Positions 46,805 to 55,813 are shown, counted from the stretch's first letter. The stretch: DNA of 64,000 nucleotides from Falsirhodobacter sp. 20TX0035 (GCF_028307215.1 NZ_JAQMHV010000007.1:61782-125781); one strand, 5' to 3'. Notes: generated from the letters alone by a model not told the origin. Made by a program: numbers and translations.

Positions 46805-47935
46805 ATGAGCATCGCATCGGCACTGGGTCTGGGTGGAAAGAAGGTGCGCTACGGCATCGTGGCGCTGGGCGACATCTCGCAGGGCTCCCTCATGCCGGCG
46901 GTCGCCCATACCGGCAATTCCGAAATCACCGCGCTGGTATCGAGCGACGCCGAGAAGCTGTCCGCGCTGGGCGACCTCTACAAGGTCGACAACCGCTACG
47001 GCTATGATGAATTCCCGGCGCTCCTCGCCTCGGGGCAAGTGGATGCGATCTATCTGGCGACGCCGAACTGGCGGCACGCCGAGTTCGCCATTCCGGCGCT
47101 GGAGGCCGGCATCCACGTGCTGTGCGAAAAGCCGCTGGAGGTGACGTCGGACCTGTGCCGCGACATGATGGCGGCGGCCGAACGGGGCGGTGCCAAGCTG
47201 ATGACCGCCTACCGCCTGCATTTCGAACCGGCGAACCTGGACGCCATCCGCCGCATCCGCGCGGGGGAACTGGGCGACCTGATCGCCTTCACCGGCGGGA
47301 TGGGGCAGGTGCTGGACCCGGCCAACCATCGCGCCAAGCACGGCGTGCAGGGCGGGCCCCTCTTCGACCTCGCGCCCTATCCGATCAACGCCATCCGCTT
47401 CCTGTTCGGCGCGGAACCGGTGGAAGTGATCTCGGCCGTTGGCACCCGCCACCCCGAGGCGGATCTGGGCGATTTCGACGACACGCTGGCCGTGACGCTG
47501 CGGATGCCCGGCAACCAGCTGGCGCAGTTCGTGGTCAGCTATTACGCCAACCGGCTGGACAATTTCACCATCACCGGCACCAAGGGCACGATCGAGATGA
47601 GCCCGGCCTTCGGTCTGGGTGACGGTCTGGCCCAGACCCGTCGGATCGGCGAGGATGACACCCATGAACAGTTCCCCGCGACGGATCAGTTCGGCGGAGA
47701 ACTCCGCTACTTCTCGGACTGTATCCTGAACGACCGGGCGGTGGAGCCGAGCGGCGAGGAAGGGCTGGCCGATCTTCTGGTGGTGGAGGCGATCCTGGAG
47801 GCCCTGCGCACGGGACAGCCCGCGAAGGTGGAGCCGTTCACCCGCAGCCTGCGGATCGACCCCGACGTGCAGGAGCAGCGCCTGCGCCCCGTCTCGGCCC
47901 CGGACAAGGTGAACGCCTCGGCCCCGTCGCGCTGA
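46805..47935 (+). CDS. Gfo/Idh/MocA-family oxidoreductase
   Basis: 376 residues. NAD(P)-dependent dehydrogenase of the glucose-fructose oxidoreductase group: Rossmann start YGIVALGDISQGSLMPAVAH split, motif VDAIYLATPNWRHAE, EKPLEV (catalytic Lys), and FDLAPYPINAIRFLFG with the Tyr/His-type site. C-terminal 15 residues are a polar tail. Usual substrates are sugars or inositols; unknown here. GAAGGGAGAACGGGAC precedes ATG 46805. Converges with cyoD, four bases apart. Confidence 0.9.
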   Translation: MSIASALGLGGKKVRYGIVALGDISQGSLMPAVAHTGNSEITALVSSDAEKLSALGDLYKVDNRYGYDEFPALLASGQVDAIYLATPNWRHAEFAIPALEAGIHVLCEKPLEVTSDLCRDMMAAAERGGAKLMTAYRLHFEPANLDAIRRIRAGELGDLIAFTGGMGQVLDPANHRAKHGVQGGPLFDLAPYPINAIRFLFGAEPVEVISAVGTRHPEADLGDFDDTLAVTLRMPGNQLAQFVVSYYANRLDNFTITGTKGTIEMSPAFGLGDGLAQTRRIGEDDTHEQFPATDQFGGELRYFSDCILNDRAVEPSGEEGLADLLVVEAILEALRTGQPAKVEPFTRSLRIDPDVQEQRLRPVSAPDKVNASAPSR

Positions 47936-47939
47936 CGGG

Positions 47940-48236
47940 CTACATCCGGTGGGCGAGGTTGGTCATGATCCAGATCGTGCCTCCGCCCATCAGGATCAGC
48001 AGCAGCGTGGTGAACAGGATCAGCTGAAGATCCTCGCGCGTTTGGCCTTTCAGGCGGATGTGCAGGAAGAAGCGGAAATGCACGGCGATCTGCACCGCCG
48101 CCGCCACCCCGGCGATCCACAGGATCTGCCGGCGGGGCAGCAGGTCGAACGCCAACAGCGCGAAGACCGGCAGCGTCAGCGCCAGCGCGAGGACGTAGCC
48201 GACGATGTAGCTGCGCCGTTCCTGCCTGCGGTTCAT
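47940..48236 (-). CDS. cyoD: Cytochrome bo3 ubiquinol oxidase subunit IV
   Basis: 98 residues, three transmembrane helices (VGYVLALALTLPVFALLAFD, LWIAGVAAAVQIAVHFRFFLHI region, LILFTTLLLILMGGGTIWIM). Small assembly/stability subunit of the heme-copper quinol oxidase. Last gene of cyoABCD; ATGA overlap with cyoC. Confidence 0.93.
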   Translation of the reverse strand: MNRRQERRSYIVGYVLALALTLPVFALLAFDLLPRRQILWIAGVAAAVQIAVHFRFFLHIRLKGQTREDLQLILFTTLLLILMGGGTIWIMTNLAHRM

Positions 48237-48847
48237 GCCAGCCCCCCGACATAGACGATGGTGAAGATGCCGATCCAGACGACGTCGAGGAAGTGCCACA
48301 GGATGCCCAGCCGCAGCATGGCCGTCTTTGTCGCGTCGTCCGTTCCATAGCGCGCGATCTGGCCCAGCAGCGCCAGAAGCCACAGGCAGGTCGCCGCCAC
48401 ATGCAGCCCGTGCAGCGGCACCAGCGCGAAGAAGGCCGACAGGAAGCCGCTGGCCTGCGGCACGCCGCCCTTCGATGTCATGGTCAGGAAGTCCCGCATC
48501 TCCATCGTCAGGAAGGCCAGCCCGAGGCCGAGCGAGATCAGGAGCCACAGCACGATCCGCCGCGTGCCCAGTTCGTGCTTCATGGCCAGCTGCGCCAGCC
48601 CCGCCGTCAGGCTGGAGGTGAGAAGGAGCACCGTCTGGATCAGGACGGACGGCATCTCGAACAGCTCGGCCGGACCGGGGCCGCCGTTCAGGTTGCCCTG
48701 CAGCACGACATAGGTGGCGAACAGCAGGCCGAAGAGGATCGCATCGCTCATCATGAAGACCCAGAAGCCGAAGACCTCCTTTTCGGCGTCGTCGTTGGCG
48801 CTGTCATGGGCCTCGCCCAGGTTCAGGCCGGGGTGACGGCGGTTCAT
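48233..48847 (-). CDS. cyoC: Cytochrome bo3 ubiquinol oxidase subunit III
   Basis: 204 residues, five membrane helices, typical of the quinol-oxidase form of subunit III (no N-terminal two-helix bundle of COX3). Features FGFWVFMMSDAILFGLLFATYVVL and HGLHVAATCLWLLALL. Overlaps cyoB and cyoD by 4 bases each. Confidence 0.95.
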   Translation of the reverse strand: MNRRHPGLNLGEAHDSANDDAEKEVFGFWVFMMSDAILFGLLFATYVVLQGNLNGGPGPAELFEMPSVLIQTVLLLTSSLTAGLAQLAMKHELGTRRIVLWLLISLGLGLAFLTMEMRDFLTMTSKGGVPQASGFLSAFFALVPLHGLHVAATCLWLLALLGQIARYGTDDATKTAMLRLGILWHFLDVVWIGIFTIVYVGGLA

Positions 48848-50946
48848 GCCTCACCCTCCTGTGCGGCGGGGAAGGCGTGGCCGCGATTGGCCGGACGTTG
48901 CTCGTCCCGGCGGCGGATGCGGGGGGAGGCGTCGGCCAGCGCGCGCCAAGCGTTCCAGCGCGCCTCAACCTCGGCTGCGGGCACGGTGTATTCGGTGTCG
49001 CGCACGAAGCCGCGTGCGACCATGGCGCCCACGATGACGGCCAGCGTCAGCACGGTCAGCCACCAGATGTGCCAGGTGAGTGCAAAGCCCGCGACCAGCC
49101 CCGCCGCGCCGATGACGGGGCCAACCATGCTGGGCCGCGGCAGAAGGATGTCCGCAAAGCCGTCGCGCGGCCGGTCCAGATGATCGCCGTTCTTCTTCAG
49201 CTCCATGAAGGAATCGCGGCCTTCGACCACGGGCAGCACGGGGAAGTTCCAGGCGGGCACCGGCGCGGGCAGGGCCCATTCCAGGCTGCGCCCGTCCCAG
49301 GGATCGCCCACCGGCACAGCCAGCGCGGCGCGGTCGCGCAGGCTGACGGTCAGCTGCACCGCAAGGCACAGAAGGGCCAGCCCGATCAGCGCACCCCCCG
49401 TCAGCGCGATCAGCGTCCAGGGCAGCCAGGCGCCTTCGAAATAGGCCACCATCCGCCGCGGCATCCCCATGAGGCCGAGGATGTAGAGCGGGAAAAACGC
49501 CAGAAGGAACCCCGCGATCCACAGCCCGGCCGCGCGGTAGCCCCAGCGGTCGTTCAGCCGGAAGCCGAAGGCCTTGGGAAACCACAGGGTGTAGCCCGCG
49601 ATCATCCCGAACAGCGTGCCGGGAATGACCATGTTGTGGAAATGCGCGACCAGGAACAGCGTGTTGTGCACCTGATAGTCGATGGAGGGGTTGGCCAGAA
49701 TCACGCCCGTGGTCCCGCCCAGCACGAACAGGAACAGAAAGCCGATGCCGTAGACCATCGGCACGCTGATCCGCACGCGTCCCTTGTACATGGTCAGCAT
49801 CCAGTCGTAGATCTTTACCCCCGTCGGGATGCCGATGGCCATGGTGGCGATGCCGAAGATCGCGTTCAGGTCGGCGCTTTGCCCCATGGTGAAGAAGTGG
49901 TGCACCCAGACCGTGAAGCTGAGGATGGCGATGCACATCGTGGCCATCACCAGCGCCCGGTAGCCGAACAGCCCCTTGCCCGAGAAGGTGGAGAACACCT
50001 CGTTCCAGACGCCGAAGGCGGGCAGGATCAGGATGTAGACCTCGGGGTGGCCGAACAGCCAGAACAGGTTGGCGAACATCATCATGTTGCCGCCGCCGTC
50101 ATTGGTGAAGATGTGGAACCCCAGATAGCGGTCCAGCGCCAGAAGTCCCGTGGCCACCGTCAAGGGCGGCATGGCGAAGATCATCAGGATCGCGGTGCAG
50201 AGCGAGGTCCAGCAGAACATCGGCATCCGCATCAGGTGCATGCCTTCGCACCGTTCCTTGTAAAGGGTGACGGTGAAGTTGATGCCGGTGAGGGTGGAGC
50301 CGAGCGACGACAGCGTGACCGCCCAGATCCAGTAATCCGGTCCCGCGCCGGGGTTGAACGCGGCCTCGGTAAAGGGCGGATAGCCCGACCATCCGCCGGT
50401 GGAGAAGGGTTGCAGGACGAGCGAGACCATCATCAGCGCCGCCCCCGCCGCCGTCAGCCCAAGGCTGACCGAGTTCAAAAGCGGGAACGACACGTCCCGC
50501 GCCCCGATCTGCAAAGGCATGACGTAGTTGATCAGGCCGGTGATGAAGGGCATCGCCACGAAGAAGATCATGATCGTCCCGTGGGTTGAAAAGAGCTGGC
50601 CGAAATGGTCCGGCGTGACGATCCCGCCGCCGCCCAAGCCGAGGGCCTGCTGAAGGCGCATCACCCCCGCCTCGGACACGGCGCGGGCCAGCATCACGAA
50701 GGCCAGCACCACATACATGATCCCGATTTTCTTGTGATCGAGGCTGGTCAGCCAGTCGCGCCACAAGGGCCCCCAAAGGCGCCACCAAGTCAGCGCCGCC
50801 GCCACCAGAAGCGCCCCCAACACGGCCAGCAGGGCGGCCGTCAGGCCCACGATGCCGCTGATCACCTCCAGCCCCGTTTTGGCGATGGCGAGTTCGTGCC
50901 AGGGCAGGGCGGAGGCGTCCAGGCGGCCCAGAAGGATGTCGCTCAT
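48844..50946 (-). CDS. cyoB: Cytochrome bo3 ubiquinol oxidase subunit I
   Basis: 700 residues, about 14-15 membrane helices. Catalytic subunit with low-spin heme, heme-CuB centre and proton channels. WLFGHPEVYILILPAFGVW contains the CuB His and cross-linked Tyr; VHHFFTMG the other two CuB His; HFHNMVIPGTLFG contains heme ligands. Longer than E. coli CyoB (about 660) because of C-terminal extra sequence after KKNGDHLDRP. ATG 50946 overlaps the cyoA stop. Confidence 0.96.
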   Translation of the reverse strand: MSDILLGRLDASALPWHELAIAKTGLEVISGIVGLTAALLAVLGALLVAAALTWWRLWGPLWRDWLTSLDHKKIGIMYVVLAFVMLARAVSEAGVMRLQQALGLGGGGIVTPDHFGQLFSTHGTIMIFFVAMPFITGLINYVMPLQIGARDVSFPLLNSVSLGLTAAGAALMMVSLVLQPFSTGGWSGYPPFTEAAFNPGAGPDYWIWAVTLSSLGSTLTGINFTVTLYKERCEGMHLMRMPMFCWTSLCTAILMIFAMPPLTVATGLLALDRYLGFHIFTNDGGGNMMMFANLFWLFGHPEVYILILPAFGVWNEVFSTFSGKGLFGYRALVMATMCIAILSFTVWVHHFFTMGQSADLNAIFGIATMAIGIPTGVKIYDWMLTMYKGRVRISVPMVYGIGFLFLFVLGGTTGVILANPSIDYQVHNTLFLVAHFHNMVIPGTLFGMIAGYTLWFPKAFGFRLNDRWGYRAAGLWIAGFLLAFFPLYILGLMGMPRRMVAYFEGAWLPWTLIALTGGALIGLALLCLAVQLTVSLRDRAALAVPVGDPWDGRSLEWALPAPVPAWNFPVLPVVEGRDSFMELKKNGDHLDRPRDGFADILLPRPSMVGPVIGAAGLVAGFALTWHIWWLTVLTLAVIVGAMVARGFVRDTEYTVPAAEVEARWNAWRALADASPRIRRRDEQRPANRGHAFPAAQEGEA

Positions 50947-51791
50947 TGGCCGCCTCCGTGATGCGCGTGCGTGGCGGTGCCGGCCAGATCGTGGAACAGG
51001 TGCGGCGGCACCTGGCCGAAGGTGTCGGGCAGGTCGGGGTCGCGTCCCCGTTCCTCCAGCGCCGCAAGGGCGGGTTGGTCCAGGGGTGGGGCGTTGGCGG
51101 CGGTTTCGGCCCAGCGGGCGAAGTCGGAAGGGGCCATCGCCTCGGCCCGGAAGGTCTGGCGGTGGAAGCCGTCGCCGTTGTATTGCGTGTTGCGCCCCGT
51201 CCACTGGCCGGGATGGTCCGCCGAAAGATTCAGATGCGTGGTCATGCCGTTCATCAGGTAGATCTGCCCTGCCAGTTCCGGGATCAGCATCGACTGCATC
51301 ACCGTGCGCGAGGTGAGGGACAGCGTCACCGCCTGCCCCGCCGGCAGCACCAGCCGGTCCACGCTGGCCACCCCCAGATCGGGATAGATGAACAGCCACT
51401 TCCAGTCATAGGACACGACCTGCACCTGCAGGGGTGCCTCGGACAAGGGGCGATAGGGGTCCAGCGCCTTGGTGTAGGTCCACAGGAACCAGCCCAGGGC
51501 GGCGGTGACGACCAGCGGCCCGCTCCACAGCATCACCTCCCATCTCCACGACGCCTCCCAGTCGGGGCGATACGACGCGTGGTTCTTCCCGTCGCGATAG
51601 CGGTAGCGCCACAAAAGGAACGGGATGGTCACGAAGATAGGGATCACGACCAGAAGCATCAGGGCGCAGACGATCCACAGATGCATCCGCTGCGCCTCGG
51701 CCACGGGGCCCGCGGGGGAAAAAAGGCCCATGTCCAGACCGCAGCCGGACAGGGCCCAAAGGCCGGACACGAGAAGGGAGATGCGGATCAA
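50943..51791 (-). CDS. cyoA: Cytochrome bo3 ubiquinol oxidase subunit II (lipoprotein)
   Basis: 282 residues. Signal peptide with lipobox ALSGCGLD (lipidated Cys about residue 17), two membrane helices (about 37-58 and 80-100), then a cupredoxin-like domain (YDWKWLFIYPDLG, MTTHLNLSADHPGQW) that lacks the CuA cysteines, as expected for quinol oxidases. C-terminal tail THAHHGGG is His-rich. Start is a TTG at 51791 with a purine-rich GGGGG before it; no ATG fits. First gene of cyoABCD. Confidence 0.88.
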   Translation of the reverse strand: MIRISLLVSGLWALSGCGLDMGLFSPAGPVAEAQRMHLWIVCALMLLVVIPIFVTIPFLLWRYRYRDGKNHASYRPDWEASWRWEVMLWSGPLVVTAALGWFLWTYTKALDPYRPLSEAPLQVQVVSYDWKWLFIYPDLGVASVDRLVLPAGQAVTLSLTSRTVMQSMLIPELAGQIYLMNGMTTHLNLSADHPGQWTGRNTQYNGDGFHRQTFRAEAMAPSDFARWAETAANAPPLDQPALAALEERGRDPDLPDTFGQVPPHLFHDLAGTATHAHHGGGQ

Positions 51792-51867
51792 CGGAGTGCC
51801 CCCGCAGCGGAACGGCTGGGAACCGGTCCGGACCAGGCGGAGGAGGGGACGCCTTTGCACCGCCTGC

Positions 51868-52626
51868 CTATCCCGCAAAGCTGCCCTGCGAGAGGGCAAA
51901 GGCCACAAGAAAGCCGATCATCACCAGAAGGCCGGTTTCGCCGCGTTCCCCTTCCACCGCCTCGGGGATCATGGTGTCGGCGATCATGGTCAGCAGCGCG
52001 CCCGCCGCCAGCGCGTTCACCGCCGCCAGCGTCCAGGGGGAAGCGTCGCCCAACAGCGCCGCGCCCGTCAGCGCCGCCAGCCCCGAACACAGCGTGATGA
52101 AGGCCCACAGTCCGAAGATGTAGGCGGGGCTGCGGCCGGCGGCCTTCATCCCGGCAGCACTGGACAGGCCTTCGGGGAAGTTCGACAGGAAGATGGCCGC
52201 GAACATGGCCAGGCTGACGCCGCCGCCGTCCAGCATGCCGACGCCCAGCACAACGGATTCGGGGACTCCGTCCAGAAAGGCGCCGGCGGCGATGGCCAGC
52301 CCACCGCCCTGCGCCGCCTTCTTCTGGTGGCCGCCGCCGGACCGCTTGCGGTGATGCCCGCCGCCGCGCGTGATGATCCCGTTGGCCAGCGTATAGGCGA
52401 TGGATCCAACCAGCGCGCCCAGCACGATGGGCTGCAGGCCCGCTTGGTCGAAGCCTTCCTTGATCAGGTCATAGCTGACGGCCGAGATGAGGACGCCGCA
52501 ACCGAAGGCCATGAAGCCCGTGGTGACACGGCGGGGGAAATGCGCCAGATAGGCCAGCGCCGCGCCCACAAGAAGCGACGACGCCCCGGCAAGGCCCCAA
52601 AGTCCGGCTTGCATCCAGATCGGCAT
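51868..52626 (-). CDS. ZIP-family metal transporter
   Basis: 252 residues, eight predicted membrane helices. Divalent cation (Zn/Fe/Mn) permease. A His/Lys/Gly-rich cytoplasmic loop (GGGHHRKRSGGGHQKKAA, about 105-122) is the typical metal-sensing loop between helices 3 and 4; VPESVVLG and SNFPEGLSSAAG carry the conserved helix IV-V metal-binding residues. It precedes cyoABCD on the same strand with a 76-base gap, so co-expression is possible; a link to copper or iron supply for the oxidase is speculation. Confidence 0.88.
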   Translation of the reverse strand: MPIWMQAGLWGLAGASSLLVGAALAYLAHFPRRVTTGFMAFGCGVLISAVSYDLIKEGFDQAGLQPIVLGALVGSIAYTLANGIITRGGGHHRKRSGGGHQKKAAQGGGLAIAAGAFLDGVPESVVLGVGMLDGGGVSLAMFAAIFLSNFPEGLSSAAGMKAAGRSPAYIFGLWAFITLCSGLAALTGAALLGDASPWTLAAVNALAAGALLTMIADTMIPEAVEGERGETGLLVMIGFLVAFALSQGSFAG

Positions 52627-52694
52627 GTCAGTTCTTCCCTTGGCCTGCGTCGTTCTGCCACATAATCCGCCAAAGGAAGGCGGCCACCGCTCGC

Positions 52695-53024
52695 TCAGTT
52701 TTTACCGGCGTCCCGTGGCAGGCGGGCAAACCAGTCGGCATAGGGGGTGGTGCGGGCCATGTGCCGGTTCAGGTCCGGCGCGCCGTCGTTCCACCAGACG
52801 GGCCCGCGTTCGCCCAAGGCGATCTTGACGGCGTTCACGGCGCGGTGGGCGGCATCTTCGGCCTGCGCATCGCCGGCGCTGCGGGCCGTCTCCACCGCCC
52901 GCCGTGCGTGCATCAGGTCGGACACGAGCCGTGCGCGATCCGCTTCCGACAGATGCGGATTGACGGCGCGCCACAGGCGGCCGCGCACGACGATGTAGCG
53001 CTTGTCGGGAGTCAGCGGAGGCAT
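52695..53024 (-). CDS. Conserved hypothetical protein
   Basis: 109 residues, soluble, no signal peptide. Not a named family that I can recognise with certainty, but the opening PPLTPDKRYIVVRGRLWRA and a closing GPVWWNDGAPDLNR are compositionally coherent and resemble small proteins found widely in alphaproteobacteria. Helix-rich middle (SEADRARLVSDLMHARRAVE). Located between the ZIP gene and the DUF4142 terminator. Function unknown. Confidence 0.65.
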   Translation of the reverse strand: MPPLTPDKRYIVVRGRLWRAVNPHLSEADRARLVSDLMHARRAVETARSAGDAQAEDAAHRAVNAVKIALGERGPVWWNDGAPDLNRHMARTTPYADWFARLPRDAGKN

Positions 53025-53044
53025 GACGGTTACCTTTGGCCCAT

Positions 53045-53073
53045 GAAAAAGCCGCCCGTGCGGGGCGGCTTTC
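53045..53073 (-). terminator. Rho-independent terminator of the DUF4142 gene
   Basis: Minus strand: GCCGCCC, 5-nt loop, GGGCGGC, then TTTTT; lies between the DUF4142 stop and the downstream hypothetical gene. Confidence 0.85.
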
Positions 53074-53094
53074 CGTGGTCCGGATCCGGATGGA

Positions 53095-53595
53095 TCACAT
53101 GCTCTGCTTGATGCCGCGCAGCATGGCAAGATGCGTCTCGATCGACGGGACGCCGACCATGGAGGCGCCGCGCGCCATCGGGTCGCTGCCGTTTTGGGCA
53201 TAGGCGGCGTGGATCGTGCGCAGTTCCTCGTGGCCGGCGATCTGGCCGTCGACATACATCATGTCGAACTCGGGACCGGCGGGTGCGGCCTGAAGCTGCT
53301 CCAGCAGGGCCGCGTGCTTTTCGGACACACCACCGACGCCCGGCTCGGCGCCGAAGGCCATCGCCACGGCTTCCTGTTCGGCGGTTTCCAGCGTGGCGAA
53401 AGTCTTCACCGCCGGGGCGGTGGCCTTGTCCGCCGCGATGCGGCTGCTGAGAAGGGCAAAGTTGCCGCCCATCAGCGCGGGCTGCTTGGCCGGATCGGCC
53501 GGGGCCGCGGCCGGTGCGGCCGTCTGGGCGAACGAGGCGAAGGGCAGGGCGGCGGCAACCGCCGCACCGGCGGCAAAGACGTGTCTACGGTTCAT
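53095..53595 (-). CDS. DUF4142 (ferritin-like) exported protein
   Basis: 166 residues. Signal peptide 1-22 (VFAAGAAVAAALPFASFAQ). DUF4142 proteins are predicted four-helix, ferritin-like periplasmic proteins of unknown function; helices here: FALLSSRIAADKA, AVKTFATLETAEQEAVAMAFGAE split, KHAALLEQLQ, EELRTIHAAYAQNG. HEELR and EQEAV offer possible metal-binding residues. GGAGGACATCCC precedes ATG 53595. A GGAAC-N16-TGTT motif lies upstream, suggestive of a general-stress (EcfG-type) promoter. Divergent from another ferritin-like gene. Confidence 0.78.
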   Translation of the reverse strand: MNRRHVFAAGAAVAAALPFASFAQTAAPAAAPADPAKQPALMGGNFALLSSRIAADKATAPAVKTFATLETAEQEAVAMAFGAEPGVGGVSEKHAALLEQLQAAPAGPEFDMMYVDGQIAGHEELRTIHAAYAQNGSDPMARGASMVGVPSIETHLAMLRGIKQSM

Positions 53596-53621
53596 GGGAT
53601 GTCCTCCTGGGATGAAGCGCC

Positions 53622-53646
53622 AACAGGGGTGGGCGGGCTTTGTTCC
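53622..53646 (-). promoter_or_regulatory. Candidate EcfG-type promoter of the DUF4142 gene
   Basis: Minus strand GGAAC (53646-53642), 16-base spacer, TGTT (53625-53622). The alphaproteobacterial general-stress sigma factor recognises GGAAC-N16/17-CGTT; this is one base off. The -10 ends 27 bases before ATG 53595. Confidence 0.35.
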
Positions 53647-53778
53647 CTGGAAAAGCGATTTTAGCGCCAACGGCGGGAATGCCCCGTGCCAAGGAACAAA
53701 TCCCCACAGAAGGGCTTCCTTCCCCATCGAACCCATCACGAGACTGGGGCATCCGGCCCCGGACCCGAAGGAGAGACA

Positions 53779-54294
53779 ATGGCACATCTTGCAAGCGCGA
53801 ACGACGTTTTCATCACCGGGCTGAAGAACGCCCATGCGATGGAAAACCAGGCCCTGTCCATCATGAAGCCCCAGGTGTCCCGGATCGAGCATTATCCGGA
53901 AGTGGCGGCCCAGCTGGACCTGCACATCCGCGAAACCGAAAACCAGATCCAGCGGCTGGAAGAGATCTTGGCCGGGGTCGACGAATCCCACTCCTCGCTG
54001 AAGGACGCGGCGCTGTCGTTCACCGGATCGATGGCCGCCCTGACCCATTCCATGGCCAGCGACGAGATCCTGAAGAACAGCTACGCGAACTATGCGTTCG
54101 AGCATTTCGAGATCGCGGCCTACATCTCGCTGATCACGGCGGGCGAGGAAAGCAACGCGACCCAGGCCCTGTCGCTTCTGCGCCAGAACCTGGACGAGGA
54201 GCGCCGCATGGCGACCTGGATCGAAGACAACCTGCCCACGGTGACGCGCGCCTACATCGCGCTGCAGGCCAGCGGCGAACGCGCCGACGTCTGA
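53779..54294 (+). CDS. YciE/YciF-type ferritin-like protein (DUF892)
   Basis: 171 residues, cytosolic. Four-helix diiron-like bundle of the DUF892 family, induced by osmotic and oxidative stress in several bacteria. Opening FITGLKNAHAMENQALSIM, helix 2 HIRETENQIQRLEE, helix 3-4 with FEHFEIAAYISLI and EERRMATWIEDNL supply Glu/His ligands (ExxH-type patterns). GGAGAG precedes ATG 53779. Pairs with the next gene, another DUF892 member, 57 bases downstream. Confidence 0.85.
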   Translation: MAHLASANDVFITGLKNAHAMENQALSIMKPQVSRIEHYPEVAAQLDLHIRETENQIQRLEEILAGVDESHSSLKDAALSFTGSMAALTHSMASDEILKNSYANYAFEHFEIAAYISLITAGEESNATQALSLLRQNLDEERRMATWIEDNLPTVTRAYIALQASGERADV

Positions 54295-54351
54295 GCCCAC
54301 GTTCCACATCCCGGCCCGCTGAAGGGCACCCCCCTGTCAAGGAGACGACCG

Positions 54352-54852
54352 ATGGCTGACAAGACCCTCGAGACGCTGTTCCATGAAACCCTGAAGGACG
54401 TGTACTACGCCGAGAAGAAGCTGACGACGACGCTGCGCAAGATGGCGAAAGCCGCGCAGAACCCCGAGCTGAAGGCCGCGTTCGAGCAGCACGAGGAAGA
54501 AACCCAAGGCCAGGTGGAGCGCCTGAACCAGGTGTTCGAACTGATCGGCAAACGCCCGCGCGCCAAGACCTGCGACGCGATTGAGGGCATTGTGTCCGAG
54601 GCGTCCGAGATCATGGACGAGTTCAAGGGCAGCCCAGCGCATGACGCGGGCCTTCTGGCCGCAGCGCAGGCGGCCGAGCATTACGAGATCAGCCGCTACG
54701 GCACGCTGAAGGCCTGGGCCGAGAAGCTGGGCATGGACGAGGCGGTGACCCTGCTGGACGAAACGCTGCGGGAAGAAACCGCCACGGACGAAAAGCTGAC
54801 CCAGCTGGCCGAAGCGGTGATCAACGACGCCGCCACCGGCGAAGCCGCCTGA
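54352..54852 (+). CDS. Second YciE/YciF-type ferritin-like protein (DUF892)
   Basis: 166 residues. Paralogue of the upstream protein but closer to canonical YciF: LETLFHETLKDVYYAEKKL, FEQHEEETQGQVERLNQVFE, DAGLLAAAQAAEHYEISRYG, ETATDEKLTQLA. Carboxylate ligands in EKKL, HEEET, EHYE and EETATDEKL are consistent with a diiron or dimanganese site. AAGGAGA before ATG 54352. A terminator follows, so the two ferritin-like genes likely form one transcript. Confidence 0.88.
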   Translation: MADKTLETLFHETLKDVYYAEKKLTTTLRKMAKAAQNPELKAAFEQHEEETQGQVERLNQVFELIGKRPRAKTCDAIEGIVSEASEIMDEFKGSPAHDAGLLAAAQAAEHYEISRYGTLKAWAEKLGMDEAVTLLDETLREETATDEKLTQLAEAVINDAATGEAA

Positions 54853-54862
54853 GAGTTTTTCC

Positions 54863-54890
54863 AAGGCCTGCCCCCACGGGCGGGCCTTTT
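54863..54890 (+). terminator. Terminator after the second ferritin-like gene
   Basis: AAGGCCTGCCC / GGGCGGGCCTT (one G-U pair) with a short loop, followed by TT on the plus strand. Confidence 0.8.
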
Positions 54891-54941
54891 CCCTGACGGT
54901 GCGGGCACGGTCCGCAGCCCATTCCAACCCATGGAGAGATC

Positions 54942-55766
54942 ATGTTCTATACCGACAACAAGCTTCAGTATCCCGTTCGCGTCGACGCCCCGAACCCGCT
55001 GTTCGCCCGTGCCCTGCAGCAGGCCATCGGCGGCGTGGAGGGTGAGATCCGCGTGGCGATGCAGTACTTCTTCCAGGCTTGCGGCGCACGCGGCAACCCG
55101 AAGTTCCGCGACCTGCTGATGAACACCGCCGCCGAGGAACTGGGCCATATCGAGATGCTGGCCACGGCCGTCGCGCTGAACCTTGAGGGCGCGCCCCTCA
55201 GCATGAAGGAAGAGGCCGCGAAGGACTCCGCCGTCAACGCCATCATGGGCGGCATGAACCTCAAGAACCTGCTGTCCGCGGGCCTGTCGGCGATGCCGGT
55301 GGACTCCGATGGCGTGCCGTTCGACATGTCCCACATCTATGCCAGCGGCAACATTGCCGCCGACATGACCGCCAACATCGCGGCGGAATCCACAGGCCGC
55401 ACGCTGGCCGTCCGCCTGTACAACATGACGGACGACGCAGGCATGAAGGACATGCTGCAATACCTGATCGCCCGCGACACCATGCACCAGAATCAGTGGA
55501 TGGCTGCGCTGGAGGAGTTGGGCGGTGCCAAGGGCGCCTTCCCGATCCCGAACAGCCACCCGCAGGCCGAAGAGAAGACCGAGTTCAGCTACGCCTATCT
55601 CGGCTTCCAGAAGGACGGCAGCGCACCGGCCCCCGGCCGCTGGTCGGAAGGCACCTCGATCGACGGCAAGGGCGAGTTCATGACCGCCGCGCTGGAACCG
55701 TCCAGCCAGATCCCGGATCTGGGCAAGGCGAAACCGAACAGCGGCGCGCAGTCCGAACAAATGTGA
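54942..55766 (+). CDS. Manganese (non-heme) catalase
   Basis: 274 residues. Dimanganese catalase disproportionating H2O2 in the cytosol. Ligand pattern matches Lactobacillus plantarum Mn-catalase: Glu35, Glu66, His69 at identical numbers, and Glu149/His182 (one off from 148/181). Motifs EELGHIEMLA and ARDTMHQNQW. Four-helix core to about 190, then a C-terminal extension (GKGEFMTAALEPSS). GGAGAG precedes ATG 54942. Belongs to the same stress block as the ferritin-like genes; a strong terminator follows. Confidence 0.94.
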   Translation: MFYTDNKLQYPVRVDAPNPLFARALQQAIGGVEGEIRVAMQYFFQACGARGNPKFRDLLMNTAAEELGHIEMLATAVALNLEGAPLSMKEEAAKDSAVNAIMGGMNLKNLLSAGLSAMPVDSDGVPFDMSHIYASGNIAADMTANIAAESTGRTLAVRLYNMTDDAGMKDMLQYLIARDTMHQNQWMAALEELGGAKGAFPIPNSHPQAEEKTEFSYAYLGFQKDGSAPAPGRWSEGTSIDGKGEFMTAALEPSSQIPDLGKAKPNSGAQSEQM

Positions 55767-55782
55767 TCCGACCTTCACGAAC

Positions 55783-55813
55783 AAACGCGGCCGCTTCGGC
55801 GGCCGCGTTTCCT
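55783..55813. terminator. Bidirectional terminator between Mn-catalase and phoX
   Basis: AAACGCGGCCGC, TTCG tetraloop, GCGGCCGCGTTT: a 12-base perfect stem with T-rich flanks on both strands. Confidence 0.93.

Noticed and set aside
48877..50589. 570-codon plus-strand frame opposite cyoB
   Set aside because: Extremely His/Gln/Arg-rich composition typical of antisense frames of membrane proteins in high-GC genomes; cyoB on the minus strand is unambiguous.
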